Source: Methanobacteriota archaeon (GTDB lineage Archaea; Thermoplasmatota; Poseidoniia; Poseidoniales; Poseidoniaceae). From it: a stretch of 64,000 nt of DNA. Shown here piece by piece: positions 50,631 to 61,016 of this stretch (the stretch's first letter is position 1; every line of letters begins with the position of its first letter). The position numbers were made by a program, and so were the translations under genes. Location of the stretch: positions 1 to 64,000 of the forward strand of contig PBGP02000006.1 of NCBI GenBank assembly GCA_002720095.2. Direction: 5' to 3'. The notes beneath the pieces were generated by a model. It was not told the origin of the DNA. It searched no databases and was given only the letters and a program-made list of their open reading frames with translations.

Positions 50631-51104
50631 GTGAGTAATAAGCTAATGGGTTTACGGGTTGGCATGGTCTTAAATTTAGAACGTTCAAAATATCTGTATT
50701 ACATGACAGTAGAAAAAGCATTAGATGATAATATCATAACAGGAGATGAATCTAAAATTCTATCTATATTGGGGAAGTCATTATATCTTGAAGAGAATAT
50801 TCAACAAGAAATAATGAATTCTTTCAGAGAAGGCAACAATAGTTTTGATTTTGATTTAGATAAAGTGGAAGAACCAGGAATTGGAGAATTCACAGCATAT
50901 CAATCAGCCTTAATTGCAGCTTTGGACGATGAAATAATCACTGATGATGAGTGGGCATTATTAGACATTCTCAGAGAACTGATGGTTATCCAACCCAATC
51001 ATCATTCAATGATCGAACAGTCAATTCGTTCCAGAGCCAAAAATTTAGATGGTGAAGAAAAACTAGTGAATAAGTTAGATAGATTTTTATCTCGTGGATT
51101 GTAA
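50631..51104 (+). CDS. TerB-like helical-repeat protein
   Basis: 157 residues made of two similar helical units, each with the wording A-L-D-D-x-I-I-T-x-D-E followed by L-x-I-L (residues about 28-45 and 97-115). The acidic DExx pattern and length recall TerB-like (DUF533/tellurite-resistance B) metal-binding folds. GTG at 50631 or ATG at 50646 may be the start. Function unknown. Confidence 0.6.
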   Translation: MSNKLMGLRVGMVLNLERSKYLYYMTVEKALDDNIITGDESKILSILGKSLYLEENIQQEIMNSFREGNNSFDFDLDKVEEPGIGEFTAYQSALIAALDDEIITDDEWALLDILRELMVIQPNHHSMIEQSIRSRAKNLDGEEKLVNKLDRFLSRGL

Positions 51105-51151
51105 TTTATTGTGAAAAACATTACAAGCATATTTAATTTAGACAGTACTAA

Positions 51152-52516
<1,365 letters not shown>

Positions 52517-52520
52517 AAAT

Positions 52521-53057
52521 CTAAATTGACTCGGGTATCTCTAATATTCTTTTTGCACCCCAATGTTCGCGTAGAATCATCTTTTCTCTTATTCTAGTTA
52601 TTCCAATAAAGAGAAAAATTGTAACTAGTGAAGTTGAGATTAGTGAATAAATAACTCCAGGTTCTATTCCTACTTCTTTGAATAGAAAAGACATTTTTTC
52701 TGTAATAAATCCAATTATCCATCTACTGATTTCAACTATACTCGCAGCTGCTAATCCTTGTGAAAATACAAAAAACATCTTCTGATTAAGATTCTCAAAC
52801 CCTTTGCCAGATACAATTTCCTCACCAAGAATAAGCACAAATATATTCAGGTATCTGGTCAATAATTTTGGAAAAGCATACATTATTGAAACATACATAT
52901 GAATAACACAGGTCGAAAAAATTAGTGTTGAAGAATTACCTTGTCTGATATTAATGATTAAATTATACAGTATAAAACTTGGAATTAGAAGGGAAATAAA
53001 ACACAGTGCAGTTACTTTATTTCTAGTTGGGTAAAATTCATCTATGGGCCAGTTCAT
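52521..53057 (-). CDS. Membrane protein, unknown
   Basis: 178 residues with about four hydrophobic segments (15-35, 42-60, 88-112, 130-152) and a basic C-terminal tail. I do not recognise the family. It ends 4 bases from the convergent gdhA stop. Confidence 0.6.
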   Translation of the reverse strand: MNWPIDEFYPTRNKVTALCFISLLIPSFILYNLIINIRQGNSSTLIFSTCVIHMYVSIMYAFPKLLTRYLNIFVLILGEEIVSGKGFENLNQKMFFVFSQGLAAASIVEISRWIIGFITEKMSFLFKEVGIEPGVIYSLISTSLVTIFLFIGITRIREKMILREHWGAKRILEIPESI

Positions 53058-53144
53058 ATGCCGTCTAATAGTTTTAACATCAAAATATTAGCGGAGAATA
53101 AATTAATATTTTTTGTTTTTTAAGATTTTAATTTAATAATCAAA

Positions 53145-53432
53145 TCATATCGCAGTAGGAGCAACGTGATCCCCAGTTTTATCATCTGAAGAATTAACCC
53201 TATTCCATACCCTACTCATTAGATAGTCATGACATTTTTTACAATATCTAAATTGTCTGTAAGCTTCTCTGAATGAGTATGCTTTTTTTCCTGTTGCAAC
53301 TAAGTAACCTTCTGGAGATAATCTACTAACTATGAGTCCAGATTCGTCACATCCAATAACGTCGCAGCAAGGTTTACCAGACATGGTTCTAGGATTATGT
53401 GATAAGATAATAAACCTTGCATCATTATTCAT
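53145..53432 (-). CDS. Small cysteine-rich protein, unknown
   Basis: 95 residues. Cysteines occur as PCCDVIGCDE near residue 22 and YCKKCHDYL near 64; these could bind a metal ion. Its ATG overlaps the biotin carrier stop by 8 bases (ATGAATAA), the same arrangement as carA/carB, so it is probably translated from the carboxylase message. Family not recognised. Confidence 0.6.
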   Translation of the reverse strand: MNNDARFIILSHNPRTMSGKPCCDVIGCDESGLIVSRLSPEGYLVATGKKAYSFREAYRQFRYCKKCHDYLMSRVWNRVNSSDDKTGDHVAPTAI

Positions 53433-53817
53433 CGGGTTTAATAATGATTAGTGGGAGATTAGCTTCAATTGATGATCCTTCGATACAATTTATTTCAGTT
53501 ACAGTTCCCGAAATTGGTGCACTAATTTCATTTTGCATTTTCATGGCCTCAAGAATCATACATACATCTCCTTCATTGACTTTAGATCCTAATTCTACTT
53601 CAACAGTTACTACTTTTCCTGGGATGGATGAAGATATTATCCCACTCTTTTTTCCACTCTTGGAGCTCCTTTTTCTAGGTAAATTATTACTTTGCCCGTC
53701 TGGTAATTTAATGGAAAAAGTTTTTTCATTTACAGTGACAATATAATCTTCATTATCGGCATCAATTTTTACTCTGAATTTTTCTCCATCTACTTCAATA
53801 TTATATTCTTCAGACAG
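53425..53817 (-). CDS. accB: Biotin carboxyl carrier protein (CTG start)
   Basis: 130 residues. The C-terminal biotinyl domain has the canonical EAMKM with biotinyl-Lys93 (codon at 53539-53541), GSKVNEGDVCMILEAMK before it and the partner strand SAPISGTVTEI after it. The N-terminal about 55 residues are a beta-rich lead-in. The frame has no ATG, GTG or TTG upstream of the domain; a stop (TAA) lies directly before CTG at 53817, and a full GGAGGTGAT Shine-Dalgarno stands three bases before that CTG. It is the biotin-carrying part of the acyl-CoA carboxylase whose transferase is encoded upstream. Confidence 0.88.
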   Translation of the reverse strand: MSEEYNIEVDGEKFRVKIDADNEDYIVTVNEKTFSIKLPDGQSNNLPRKRSSKSGKKSGIISSSIPGKVVTVEVELGSKVNEGDVCMILEAMKMQNEISAPISGTVTEINCIEGSSIEANLPLIIIKPDE

Positions 53818-53821
53818 TTAA

Positions 53822-54004
53822 TCACCTCCAAGTCGTTCTAGATGTTTTAGTCTCTCTAATGCCTTTTAATCCCATTATTTTTCTTCTGTGTTCGTGTGAC
53901 CATGAATTTTTATTCATTCTTCCTTGATTAAATCTGTCATCTTCGCTATTAATATGTAATAATATTGCAGCAATTGCAGCAATTTTCTCTTTTTCAATTG
54001 ACAT
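53822..54004 (-). CDS. Small carboxylase-operon protein (60 aa)
   Basis: 60 residues: MSIEKEKIAAIAAILLHINS forms one Ala/Ile-rich helix and the rest is basic. It lies 9 bases after pccB and its last codons contain the Shine-Dalgarno of accB. Small proteins in this position accompany acyl-CoA carboxylases and sodium-pumping decarboxylases as accessory subunits. The role here is inferred from position. Confidence 0.65.
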   Translation of the reverse strand: MSIEKEKIAAIAAILLHINSEDDRFNQGRMNKNSWSHEHRRKIMGLKGIRETKTSRTTWR

Positions 54005-54013
54005 AATTTCAAC

Positions 54014-55576
54014 TCACAAAGGTATATTTCCATGTTTTCTATCTGGTCTTTTTTCTTGTTTATCAATCAACATATTTAATGCAAGACACAACTTCTTCCT
54101 AGTTTCATTGGGGTTAATTACATCATCGATATAACCTAATGCAGCAGCTCTATATGGATTAGCAAAAGTATCTCTGTATTCATCAACAAGTCTAGATCTT
54201 TCCTCTTCAGAATTTCTTGCCGATTTAATTCTTTTTTTGTGGATTATTTGTACAGCACCGTCAGCTCCCATTACTGCTAATTCTGCAGTTGGCCAAGCAA
54301 TATTATAATCACCTCTGATATGTTTAGAACACATTACATCATAAGCACCTCCATATGCTTTCCTCATTATTACTGTAAGTTTAGGTACTGTTGCCTCTGA
54401 AAAAGCGTATAATAATTTAGCACCATGCCTAATGATGCCTCCCCATTCTTGAGATGCACCTGGTAAAAACCCTGGTACATCTTCTAAAGTTAGTAAGGGG
54501 ATGTTAAAAGCATCACAGAATCTTACAAATCTTGCAGCCTTATTTGAAGCATCAATATCAAGGCAACCAGCTAAGTGCATTGGTTGATTGGCTACAATTC
54601 CAATTAAATTGCCGTTCAAGTGTGAATAACCGATTACAATATTTTGAGCCCATTCAGATTGGACTTCTAGAAATGCTCCATCATCAACAATAGAAGTAAT
54701 TACTTTTTTAACATCATATGGATGACTAGGATTTGATGGTACAATTTCATTTAAATTTTCACAGAGGCGATTTTGGTTGTCAACAGTTTTTTTATTCGGT
54801 GGCTTTTGAAGGTTGTTTGAAGGGAAAATAGAAATTAGTTGTCTGGCAATGTTAATTGCTTCTTCATCATTATCGGCGATAAAATGGGATACACCAGATT
54901 TACTATTATGTGTAGAGGCACCTCCTAAGTCTTCGAAACTTACAATTTCATTTGTTACGGTTTTAATTACTTCCGGGCCAGTAATGAACATGTGAGATGA
55001 TTTATCTACCATTATCACAAAATCAGTGATTGCTGGAGAATATACCGCGCCTCCAGCACAAGGACCTAAAATTAGACTAATTTGAGGAATAACTCCACTC
55101 GCTCTAACATTTCTAAAAAATATTTCTGCGTAACTACCAAGACTTGCAACACCTTCTTGTATTCTAGCTCCACCACTATCATTCAGTCCAATTACGGGTA
55201 CCCCCGTTTTCAATGCCATATCAAGTACTTTACATATTTTCAAACCATGCATTTCACCCAGTGAACCTCCATATACTGTAAAATCTTGTGCGAAGCAGTA
55301 GATTGGTGAACCATTTATCTTACCATGACCCGTAACTACTCCATCACCAGGAATAACATTTTTGTCCATTCCAAAATCTCTACATCTGTGTTCTACTAAT
55401 GAATCAATTTCATGAAATGTTCCATCATCCACTAATAATTCTAATCTTTCTCTAGCTGTTAATTTCCCTCTTTTATGCTGAGCCTCAATTCTCGCAGTAC
55501 CGCCTCCAGCTTCAGCTCTAGCTTTCCTAGAACGCAAATCTGACAACTTTTCTTCGTTAGGAGCCATTGCTTTCAT
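54014..55576 (-). CDS. pccB: Acyl-CoA carboxylase carboxyltransferase (propionyl-CoA type)
   Basis: 520 residues with the duplicated crotonase-like halves of the carboxyltransferase. [18 protein letters not shown] and [16 protein letters not shown] form the acyl-CoA site, and [17 protein letters not shown] with [10 protein letters not shown] form the second half. It transfers CO2 from biotin to acetyl- or propionyl-CoA. Adjacency to methylmalonyl-CoA mutase genes favours propionyl-CoA. A biotin carboxylase subunit is not in the window. ATG 55567 is an alternative start. Confidence 0.94.
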   Translation of the reverse strand: MKAMAPNEEKLSDLRSRKARAEAGGGTARIEAQHKRGKLTARERLELLVDDGTFHEIDSLVEHRCRDFGMDKNVIPGDGVVTGHGKINGSPIYCFAQDFTVYGGSLGEMHGLKICKVLDMALKTGVPVIGLNDSGGARIQEGVASLGSYAEIFFRNVRASGVIPQISLILGPCAGGAVYSPAITDFVIMVDKSSHMFITGPEVIKTVTNEIVSFEDLGGASTHNSKSGVSHFIADNDEEAINIARQLISIFPSNNLQKPPNKKTVDNQNRLCENLNEIVPSNPSHPYDVKKVITSIVDDGAFLEVQSEWAQNIVIGYSHLNGNLIGIVANQPMHLAGCLDIDASNKAARFVRFCDAFNIPLLTLEDVPGFLPGASQEWGGIIRHGAKLLYAFSEATVPKLTVIMRKAYGGAYDVMCSKHIRGDYNIAWPTAELAVMGADGAVQIIHKKRIKSARNSEEERSRLVDEYRDTFANPYRAAALGYIDDVINPNETRKKLCLALNMLIDKQEKRPDRKHGNIPL

Positions 55577-55687
55577 ACCACACAGATAACATAAGACTCA
55601 TATTGATTTGGTATGAATCTCTTAAAAATGGATTGTCAAGTCGATATTTAAAGAAACTATTTGAAACACCTCTTGTCATGGCATTAC

Positions 55688-56137
55688 ATGGATGAACGAC
55701 TTCGGATTGTAATTGCCAAGCCAGGGCTTGATGGACATGACAGAGGTGCTAAGTTCGTGGCACGGGCACTTAGAGACGCTGGGCATGAGGTAATTTATAC
55801 AGGATTGAGAAGAACCCCTGAAGAAATTGTTCGTACAGTTATTGATGAAGATGCAGATTTTTTAGGTCTTTCTTCTTTATCAGGAGCTCATAATTTCTTA
55901 ATTCCCAAAATTATTGATTTGTTAATATCTTCAGGCTGCGGAGATGTGATAGTTTTTGCAGGAGGAATTATCCCCGAGATAGATCGTCCTAGATTATTTT
56001 CAAAAGGTGTTCGAGCAATTTTCGGTCCAGGTACCTCTAGCACAAACATGAATGATTTTATCTTATTAACAGTTGAAAGAAGAGAATCTAATAGTCCAGT
56101 AGGTTGCGGAGAAGAAACAGATTGGCGTTGGAATTAG
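55688..56137 (+). CDS. mcmA2: Methylmalonyl-CoA mutase, B12-binding subunit
   Basis: 149 residues, a stand-alone cobalamin-binding domain with KPGLDGHDRGAKFVA (the D-x-H-x-x-G motif) and GGIIPEID, GPGTSS further on. It pairs with a large catalytic subunit not found in this window. The frame is open to TTG 55661, but ATG 55688 gives the conserved start, and a TATA-like GATATTTAAAG at about 55643-55653 precedes it. Confidence 0.93.
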   Translation: MDERLRIVIAKPGLDGHDRGAKFVARALRDAGHEVIYTGLRRTPEEIVRTVIDEDADFLGLSSLSGAHNFLIPKIIDLLISSGCGDVIVFAGGIIPEIDRPRLFSKGVRAIFGPGTSSTNMNDFILLTVERRESNSPVGCGEETDWRWN

Positions 56138-56139
56138 AG

Positions 56140-57030
56140 ATGTTTAAGATGGATATAATTAAACTGAAAAACGGGGACCGAAGGTCATTGTCAAAAACAT
56201 TGACAATGATTGAAAAAGGTGATTTAAAATCAGCGGATATCAAAGAGTTTTTCCCAGCTATTAATGAGGCTGAAGTTTGGGCTATCACAGGTTCCCCTGG
56301 AGTAGGAAAAAGTTGTATAAGTGAACATATTATTGACAATTGGCTACAAGAAAATAAAAAAATTGCTGTTTTAGCAGTTGATCCATCTTCACCATTGAGT
56401 GGGGGTGCACTTCTTGGAGATAGAATAAGGATAAGTAACTCTGACAATTCTGACAATCTATTTTACAGATCCTTAGCAACTAGAGGACAATCTGGCGCAA
56501 TTCCGAGTAATATATCAGATATGATTAAATTATTTTCGGCATTAGATTACGAAAAAATTTTAATCGAAACCGTTGGAGCAGGACAAGCTGAAGTTAGAGT
56601 CGCTTCTGTGTCAAAATTTATTATTTTAGTCGAAGCACCTGATTCAGGAGATATTTTACAAGCAGAGAAAGCTGGGTTAATGGAGCTAGCAGACATCATT
56701 GTCGTAAATAAATCAGATCTGGAACGGGCTAATGAAAAAGCAGAACAACTGAAACTTGCTCTACAATTATCTGAAAATGAATCTCCAAACGTTTTTCTAA
56801 TATCAGCTAAGGAAAAACTTGGATTTAAAGATTTATTCCTTGAAATGAAAGAATTGGAGAAAAATAAAAAGGAAAACAAATCAAAAAGTAAGATCTCGTT
56901 ATCCTTCGCTTGGGAATCTTTACTGTGGAATTATAAAGGTATAGATTTAATTCTTCAAAAATTGGAATCAGAGAAAATTACAATTAAAGAAGCAATTAAC
57001 GAGATAATGGAGGAATTTAAAATTGATTAA
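56140..57030 (+). CDS. meaB: MeaB/ArgK-type GTPase, mutase chaperone
   Basis: 296 residues. Walker A TGSPGVGKSCI lies near residue 48, AVDPSSPLSGGALLGDR near 76 and NKSDL near 190. The family protects and reloads methylmalonyl-CoA mutase with cobalamin. It starts 2 bases after the B12 subunit gene (an upstream TTG at 56104 would overlap it). Together they mark the methylmalonyl-CoA route. Confidence 0.94.
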   Translation: MFKMDIIKLKNGDRRSLSKTLTMIEKGDLKSADIKEFFPAINEAEVWAITGSPGVGKSCISEHIIDNWLQENKKIAVLAVDPSSPLSGGALLGDRIRISNSDNSDNLFYRSLATRGQSGAIPSNISDMIKLFSALDYEKILIETVGAGQAEVRVASVSKFIILVEAPDSGDILQAEKAGLMELADIIVVNKSDLERANEKAEQLKLALQLSENESPNVFLISAKEKLGFKDLFLEMKELEKNKKENKSKSKISLSFAWESLLWNYKGIDLILQKLESEKITIKEAINEIMEEFKID

Positions 57031-57658
57031 TTCATCCAAAAGGGCGTATTTAGAAAATACTCTTGGTGGGAAAAACGGTCATATCTTTAGAAGATTATTT
57101 CACATTTCTATGGTATTTATCCCGTTTTTATACTATTGGTACGGTAATATCATTGCTGAAAATTTTTCAAACTTATTTGGATTGGTTAATTCAAGAAATG
57201 ATTTAATCATATTTATTCTATTAATCATAATATTTCTAGAGTCTTTAAGATTAGCTTTTGGGATTGTAATTTTTGGCCAGAGAGAATATGAGAAAAAACA
57301 AATTTCTGCATTAGCTTGGGGAGGATTATCTCTGTGCATATGTTTATTATTTGCTCCTTTGGGAGGCTATAAGGATTCTTATATTGGAATGCCCATCATT
57401 CTCACGCTTTCTATTGTAGATCCCATATTAGGTGAAACCAGAAAGCACTTAACTTCAAATTCTTCAGTAATCTCTATTGCGTTAATTGTATCTGTGATAA
57501 TTTGGTTAAGTTGCTCTTTTATGTTGGGTACTCCTTATTATTTTTCTTTAATCATGCCACCTTTAAGTATAGCTGCAGAGTGGCCTTCCATGAAGTATGT
57601 TGATGATAATGCGACAATGATTCTTATTCCGTTAGTTTTCTCAATGTTACTAATTTAG
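57023..57658 (+). CDS. Dolichol-kinase/CTP-transferase-like membrane protein
   Basis: 211 residues with about six hydrophobic segments. RRLFHISMVFIPFLYY, SIVDPILGE and AEWPSMKYVDDNATM resemble the SEC59/DGK1/VTE5 group that uses CTP to phosphorylate polyprenols or lipids. A likely role is lipid or glycan-carrier metabolism. It starts at TTG 57023, overlapping the meaB stop, with GGAGG about 9 bases before it. Confidence 0.7.
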   Translation: MINSSKRAYLENTLGGKNGHIFRRLFHISMVFIPFLYYWYGNIIAENFSNLFGLVNSRNDLIIFILLIIIFLESLRLAFGIVIFGQREYEKKQISALAWGGLSLCICLLFAPLGGYKDSYIGMPIILTLSIVDPILGETRKHLTSNSSVISIALIVSVIIWLSCSFMLGTPYYFSLIMPPLSIAAEWPSMKYVDDNATMILIPLVFSMLLI

Positions 57659-57675
57659 TTTAAATTAATTTTTGT

Positions 57676-57690
57676 ATAGTTATATTTACA
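57676..57690 (+). promoter_or_regulatory. TATA-type promoter for the 42-aa gene and asnB
   Basis: AGTTATATTTAC is centred about 30 bases before the ATG at 57714 in the 55-base gap after the previous gene. Confidence 0.5.
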
Positions 57691-57713
57691 TAAAGTCATC
57701 TTTTGTTAAAGGT

Positions 57714-57842
57714 ATGTCCGACAACAGTTCTGACGAAAACCCAAACGAACCTACTCAAGGATTGTATTTATTCGCATTTCTTTTCGCTTTTTTAGCTATG
57801 TGTTTTATCATGCTTACCAAAGGAAGCTTCTTCTTAAACTGA
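57714..57842 (+). CDS. 42-residue single-span membrane peptide
   Basis: The peptide has a polar acidic start (MSDNSSDENPNEPTQG), one hydrophobic helix (about 17-34, rich in Phe, Leu and Ala) and a short basic end. A TATA box precedes it and it lies 15 bases before asnB, whose Shine-Dalgarno TAGGAGGTC follows its stop. The size, clean frame and context support a real gene. Function unknown; not matched to a known small subunit. Confidence 0.65.
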   Translation: MSDNSSDENPNEPTQGLYLFAFLFAFLAMCFIMLTKGSFFLN

Positions 57843-57857
57843 GTAGGAGGTCTTTTT

Positions 57858-59699
57858 GTGTGTAGTGTCGGAGTAATGTTTGGTTCTCCAGAAAAAAAAA
57901 TTTTGAGGGATATTAATCAAATACAATCCCATAGAGGACCAGATGGTTCAGAAATTTGGCTTGATGAAAATTGCGGTCTTGCGCATAATAGATTATCTAT
58001 TGTTGATTTACCTGGTTCTACTCAGCCGATAATCTCTGATAATGGTGCAGTTTTGATTCATAATGGAGAAATATATAATTTTAAAGAGATTAGAAATAAG
58101 TACAAACATTATAATTGGAAAACCAAAGGAGATAGTGAAACAATTTTAGCACTTTATCATAATTTTTGTAAAAATTTGGGTGTCATCACTCCGAAAGAGG
58201 TCATACATCATTCTGAAATATTGGTTTCTAAAGGTTTCAATAACGCAAATAATCGTGCTAAAATTCATGAAAAATGGGTTAAACAATTGGACGGTATCTG
58301 GGGTTTTGCTATATGGGATTCAAAGAGAAATGAGTTAATAATATCTAGAGACCCAATGGGTGTTAAACCATTGGTGAGAACATTTGTTGGTAATTCTTTA
58401 CTCGTGGCAAGTGAGTTAAAAGCATTTTCAGCACATCCAGAATATAAACCAAAATTTGACTTTAATGCATTAAATGTAAGACTTGCATATGAATACAATC
58501 TGGATAGAACTACAATTATTGAAGGTGTAAATCAGATTGGTGCTGGAGTAATTGAAACTTGGAGTTTAGATGATAATGGTATTCCAGTTTTAACTGGAAT
58601 CTGTAGGTATTCAATTTCAAAAAATATCCCTGTAAATAATTGGAATGAAGGTAAACGAACCAATCAAATTCTTGACAGTTTTAAATCAAGTTTAGTTGAT
58701 AGATTAATGTCTGATGTTCCAGTTGGTGTCGTGCTTTCTGGAGGTTTAGATTCGAGTCTAGTAGCTGCTTTATCCAGAGAAGCTGCAGAAGAAGCAAATA
58801 AACCAGTCCCAGAGTGTTGGACAGTAGCTGATTCTGAAGATAATCCCGATTGGGTTGCAGCAGAACTTGTCGCTAAAACATTTGATTTAAAACATCATCA
58901 ACATGTACTAGAAAATGACTCATTTGAAAAAAATCTTCCAAAATTAGTTTGGCATGGAGAAGATTTAGATGTTACAGTACTATTTTTCCAACCTCTTTTT
59001 GAAATGATGTCTAAAACTGTAAAAGTGGGTTTATGCGGTCAAGGAGCTGATGAATTACACGGGGGATATCCAAGGTATAGAAACCTCAAACAGCATATTG
59101 AATTAGTTTCAAATCGTTTAAATTCTGTGGAATATAAAATTAAAAAAAATAAGATTGGATTACATTCATCTTGGGATAATAGTGATATTGAACCGGCTAA
59201 GATATTTTCTAATTTACAATCTACATTAGATTTTGAAATGCAAAGAGGACAGCTGAGTAATTTCCAGTTAAGATTAGTTGATAGGCACTCAATGGCTAAT
59301 GGTATTGAAGTGAGAGTACCATTTTTGGGCAAATCGCATTGGAGTGAATCAAGTAAAATTCCATTTGATTGGAGAATACCTTCAAACCATAAAGATGGAG
59401 ATGAAAAATTAGCATTACGCAAGGCTGCTGAATTGACAGGATTACCCAAATCCATTATCAAAAGACCAAAACTACCTGCAGGTAAAGCAACTTCTCCTTC
59501 ATTGTATCATAACTTCCTCAACGACTATGATTCGTATCTAGAACCTTTGGAAAAAAGGTATTCTAATCAAAAATTTTTAAAAACAGATCAACCAGAGTTA
59601 CTATTCGGATTAGGTTTATTTGAAGCATTAATTATAGAGAAAGATAACTATAGAGAACATAATAAAAATATTGACCAGTTACTTAGTAAAATTTTATGA
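57858..59699 (+). CDS. asnB: Asparagine synthetase, glutamine-hydrolysing
   Basis: 613 residues. The N-terminal nucleophile Cys2 directly follows the GTG start (GTG TGT), which sets the start with certainty because the Cys must be exposed. GPDGSEIWL, RLSIVD and IHNGEIYN form the class II amidotransferase; SGGLDSSLVA near residue 296 is the ATP pyrophosphatase loop. It makes asparagine from aspartate. A TAGGAGGTC site lies before the GTG. Confidence 0.95.
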   Translation: MCSVGVMFGSPEKKILRDINQIQSHRGPDGSEIWLDENCGLAHNRLSIVDLPGSTQPIISDNGAVLIHNGEIYNFKEIRNKYKHYNWKTKGDSETILALYHNFCKNLGVITPKEVIHHSEILVSKGFNNANNRAKIHEKWVKQLDGIWGFAIWDSKRNELIISRDPMGVKPLVRTFVGNSLLVASELKAFSAHPEYKPKFDFNALNVRLAYEYNLDRTTIIEGVNQIGAGVIETWSLDDNGIPVLTGICRYSISKNIPVNNWNEGKRTNQILDSFKSSLVDRLMSDVPVGVVLSGGLDSSLVAALSREAAEEANKPVPECWTVADSEDNPDWVAAELVAKTFDLKHHQHVLENDSFEKNLPKLVWHGEDLDVTVLFFQPLFEMMSKTVKVGLCGQGADELHGGYPRYRNLKQHIELVSNRLNSVEYKIKKNKIGLHSSWDNSDIEPAKIFSNLQSTLDFEMQRGQLSNFQLRLVDRHSMANGIEVRVPFLGKSHWSESSKIPFDWRIPSNHKDGDEKLALRKAAELTGLPKSIIKRPKLPAGKATSPSLYHNFLNDYDSYLEPLEKRYSNQKFLKTDQPELLFGLGLFEALIIEKDNYREHNKNIDQLLSKIL

Positions 59700-59708
59700 A
59701 GTGGTATT

Positions 59709-60905
59709 ATGTTACACAAATTTCATCATAATCTTAAGTTACATAAAGAAGATCTCGATTTATGGTTTAAGGAGAAATATAAAATTTTCAAGTTACCGAT
59801 TTACGGAAGCGTAGATGTTAGATATTCTGGGTGGAAGGTATCCGTGGTAGATGCCAACTATTTCCCCGCAGGATTTAATAATTTATCCGAGGATCATGAT
59901 ATCGAATTATCTGAGAAATTTAAAAAATATATTTACACAAACCATGGTTTAAATATTAAAAATATTCATATTTATCCAGAAAATCATACCAGAAATCCAG
60001 GTTATGTAGAGAATATTGTTAGGTTGAAAAAAATTATCTCTAATGCTGATTTTATTGTTACTGTTGGATCACCCGAATTAAATAGATTTGAATTGTTAGA
60101 AGGGATATCTGAGGATCTAGTTCTAGATTCAGTCTCATTAGAAAATGATTTAATTCAAATTAATGGTCAATCACCAGATTTAATTTTATTAAACAATGAT
60201 CTCACTGGAGGACTTATTTCTGGGTTGAATGGCAGAGTAGAACCTAGTAAGGAGATGGGTTGGTACAAGAGGAAAAAATCAGATCATTATGAATGTTTAG
60301 AAAATTTAGTCAAAGAGGTTTCTGAAATATTAGATTTAGACCCATGGTTTTTGTTGCCAATGTGGTTTGTTAGTGAAGATAAATGCTTAGATTTAGAGGC
60401 TTGCAAAAAAAAGTTAGCAAGAGATATTGATTTGATGATTTCGAGGATAAAAGACAAATATAAAGAATATAATATTAAATCTGAACCCAAAATATTTGTA
60501 AAAAATAATAGTGGTACTTATGGTTTAGGAATTACTACTCTCTCATCTGGTGATGAAATTAATTCACTTTCCAATAGAATTGTTAAAAGATTAACCTATG
60601 GAAAAGGAGGTCATTCGTCACAGGACTTCTTAATTCAGGAAGGAATTCCAACATCTTTGATTCAAGGCGATTTAGTAATGGAACCTGTTGGATATACAAT
60701 TGCAGGAGAAAAATCTTTTTGGTTTTTTAGGACAAATCATAAGAAAAACAATTTAGAAAATTTAAATTCCCCCTCATCTAATTTTATGCAATTTGATCAG
60801 ATAAAGATGAATCTTAAAAAATCTGAACTACTTGATTGGTTTAATTTGGTATCGAAATTGTCTTATCTCGCAATGGGAATGGAATTACAAAGAAGGGACT
60901 ACTGA
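59709..60905 (+). CDS. gshA: Glutamate-cysteine ligase, Thiobacillus-type (GshA-like)
   Basis: 398 residues. GSVDVRYSGWKVSVVDANYF with FPAGFNNL, then VKNNSGTYGLGI and FLIQEGIPTS, match the family of glutamate-cysteine ligases named for Acidithiobacillus ferrooxidans. This family joins glutamate and cysteine to gamma-glutamylcysteine. No glutathione synthetase is next to it. It follows asnB by 9 bases, so nitrogen and thiol metabolism share a transcript. Identification rests on pattern recognition. Confidence 0.75.
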   Translation: MLHKFHHNLKLHKEDLDLWFKEKYKIFKLPIYGSVDVRYSGWKVSVVDANYFPAGFNNLSEDHDIELSEKFKKYIYTNHGLNIKNIHIYPENHTRNPGYVENIVRLKKIISNADFIVTVGSPELNRFELLEGISEDLVLDSVSLENDLIQINGQSPDLILLNNDLTGGLISGLNGRVEPSKEMGWYKRKKSDHYECLENLVKEVSEILDLDPWFLLPMWFVSEDKCLDLEACKKKLARDIDLMISRIKDKYKEYNIKSEPKIFVKNNSGTYGLGITTLSSGDEINSLSNRIVKRLTYGKGGHSSQDFLIQEGIPTSLIQGDLVMEPVGYTIAGEKSFWFFRTNHKKNNLENLNSPSSNFMQFDQIKMNLKKSELLDWFNLVSKLSYLAMGMELQRRDY

Positions 60906-61016
60906 ATTTGTAAAAATTCCATCCAATAGTTGCTAAATTTTTTCGAACATTAAACATTAAACTGCAGGGTACAGATTCGGCATATTAAAAATTTTCATGC
61001 TCAGATTAAGTAATTT

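Noticed and set aside
53417-53746. Plus-strand frame of about 109 codons
   Set aside because: It is antisense to the biotin carrier gene, whose EAMKM motif and Shine-Dalgarno are on the minus strand.
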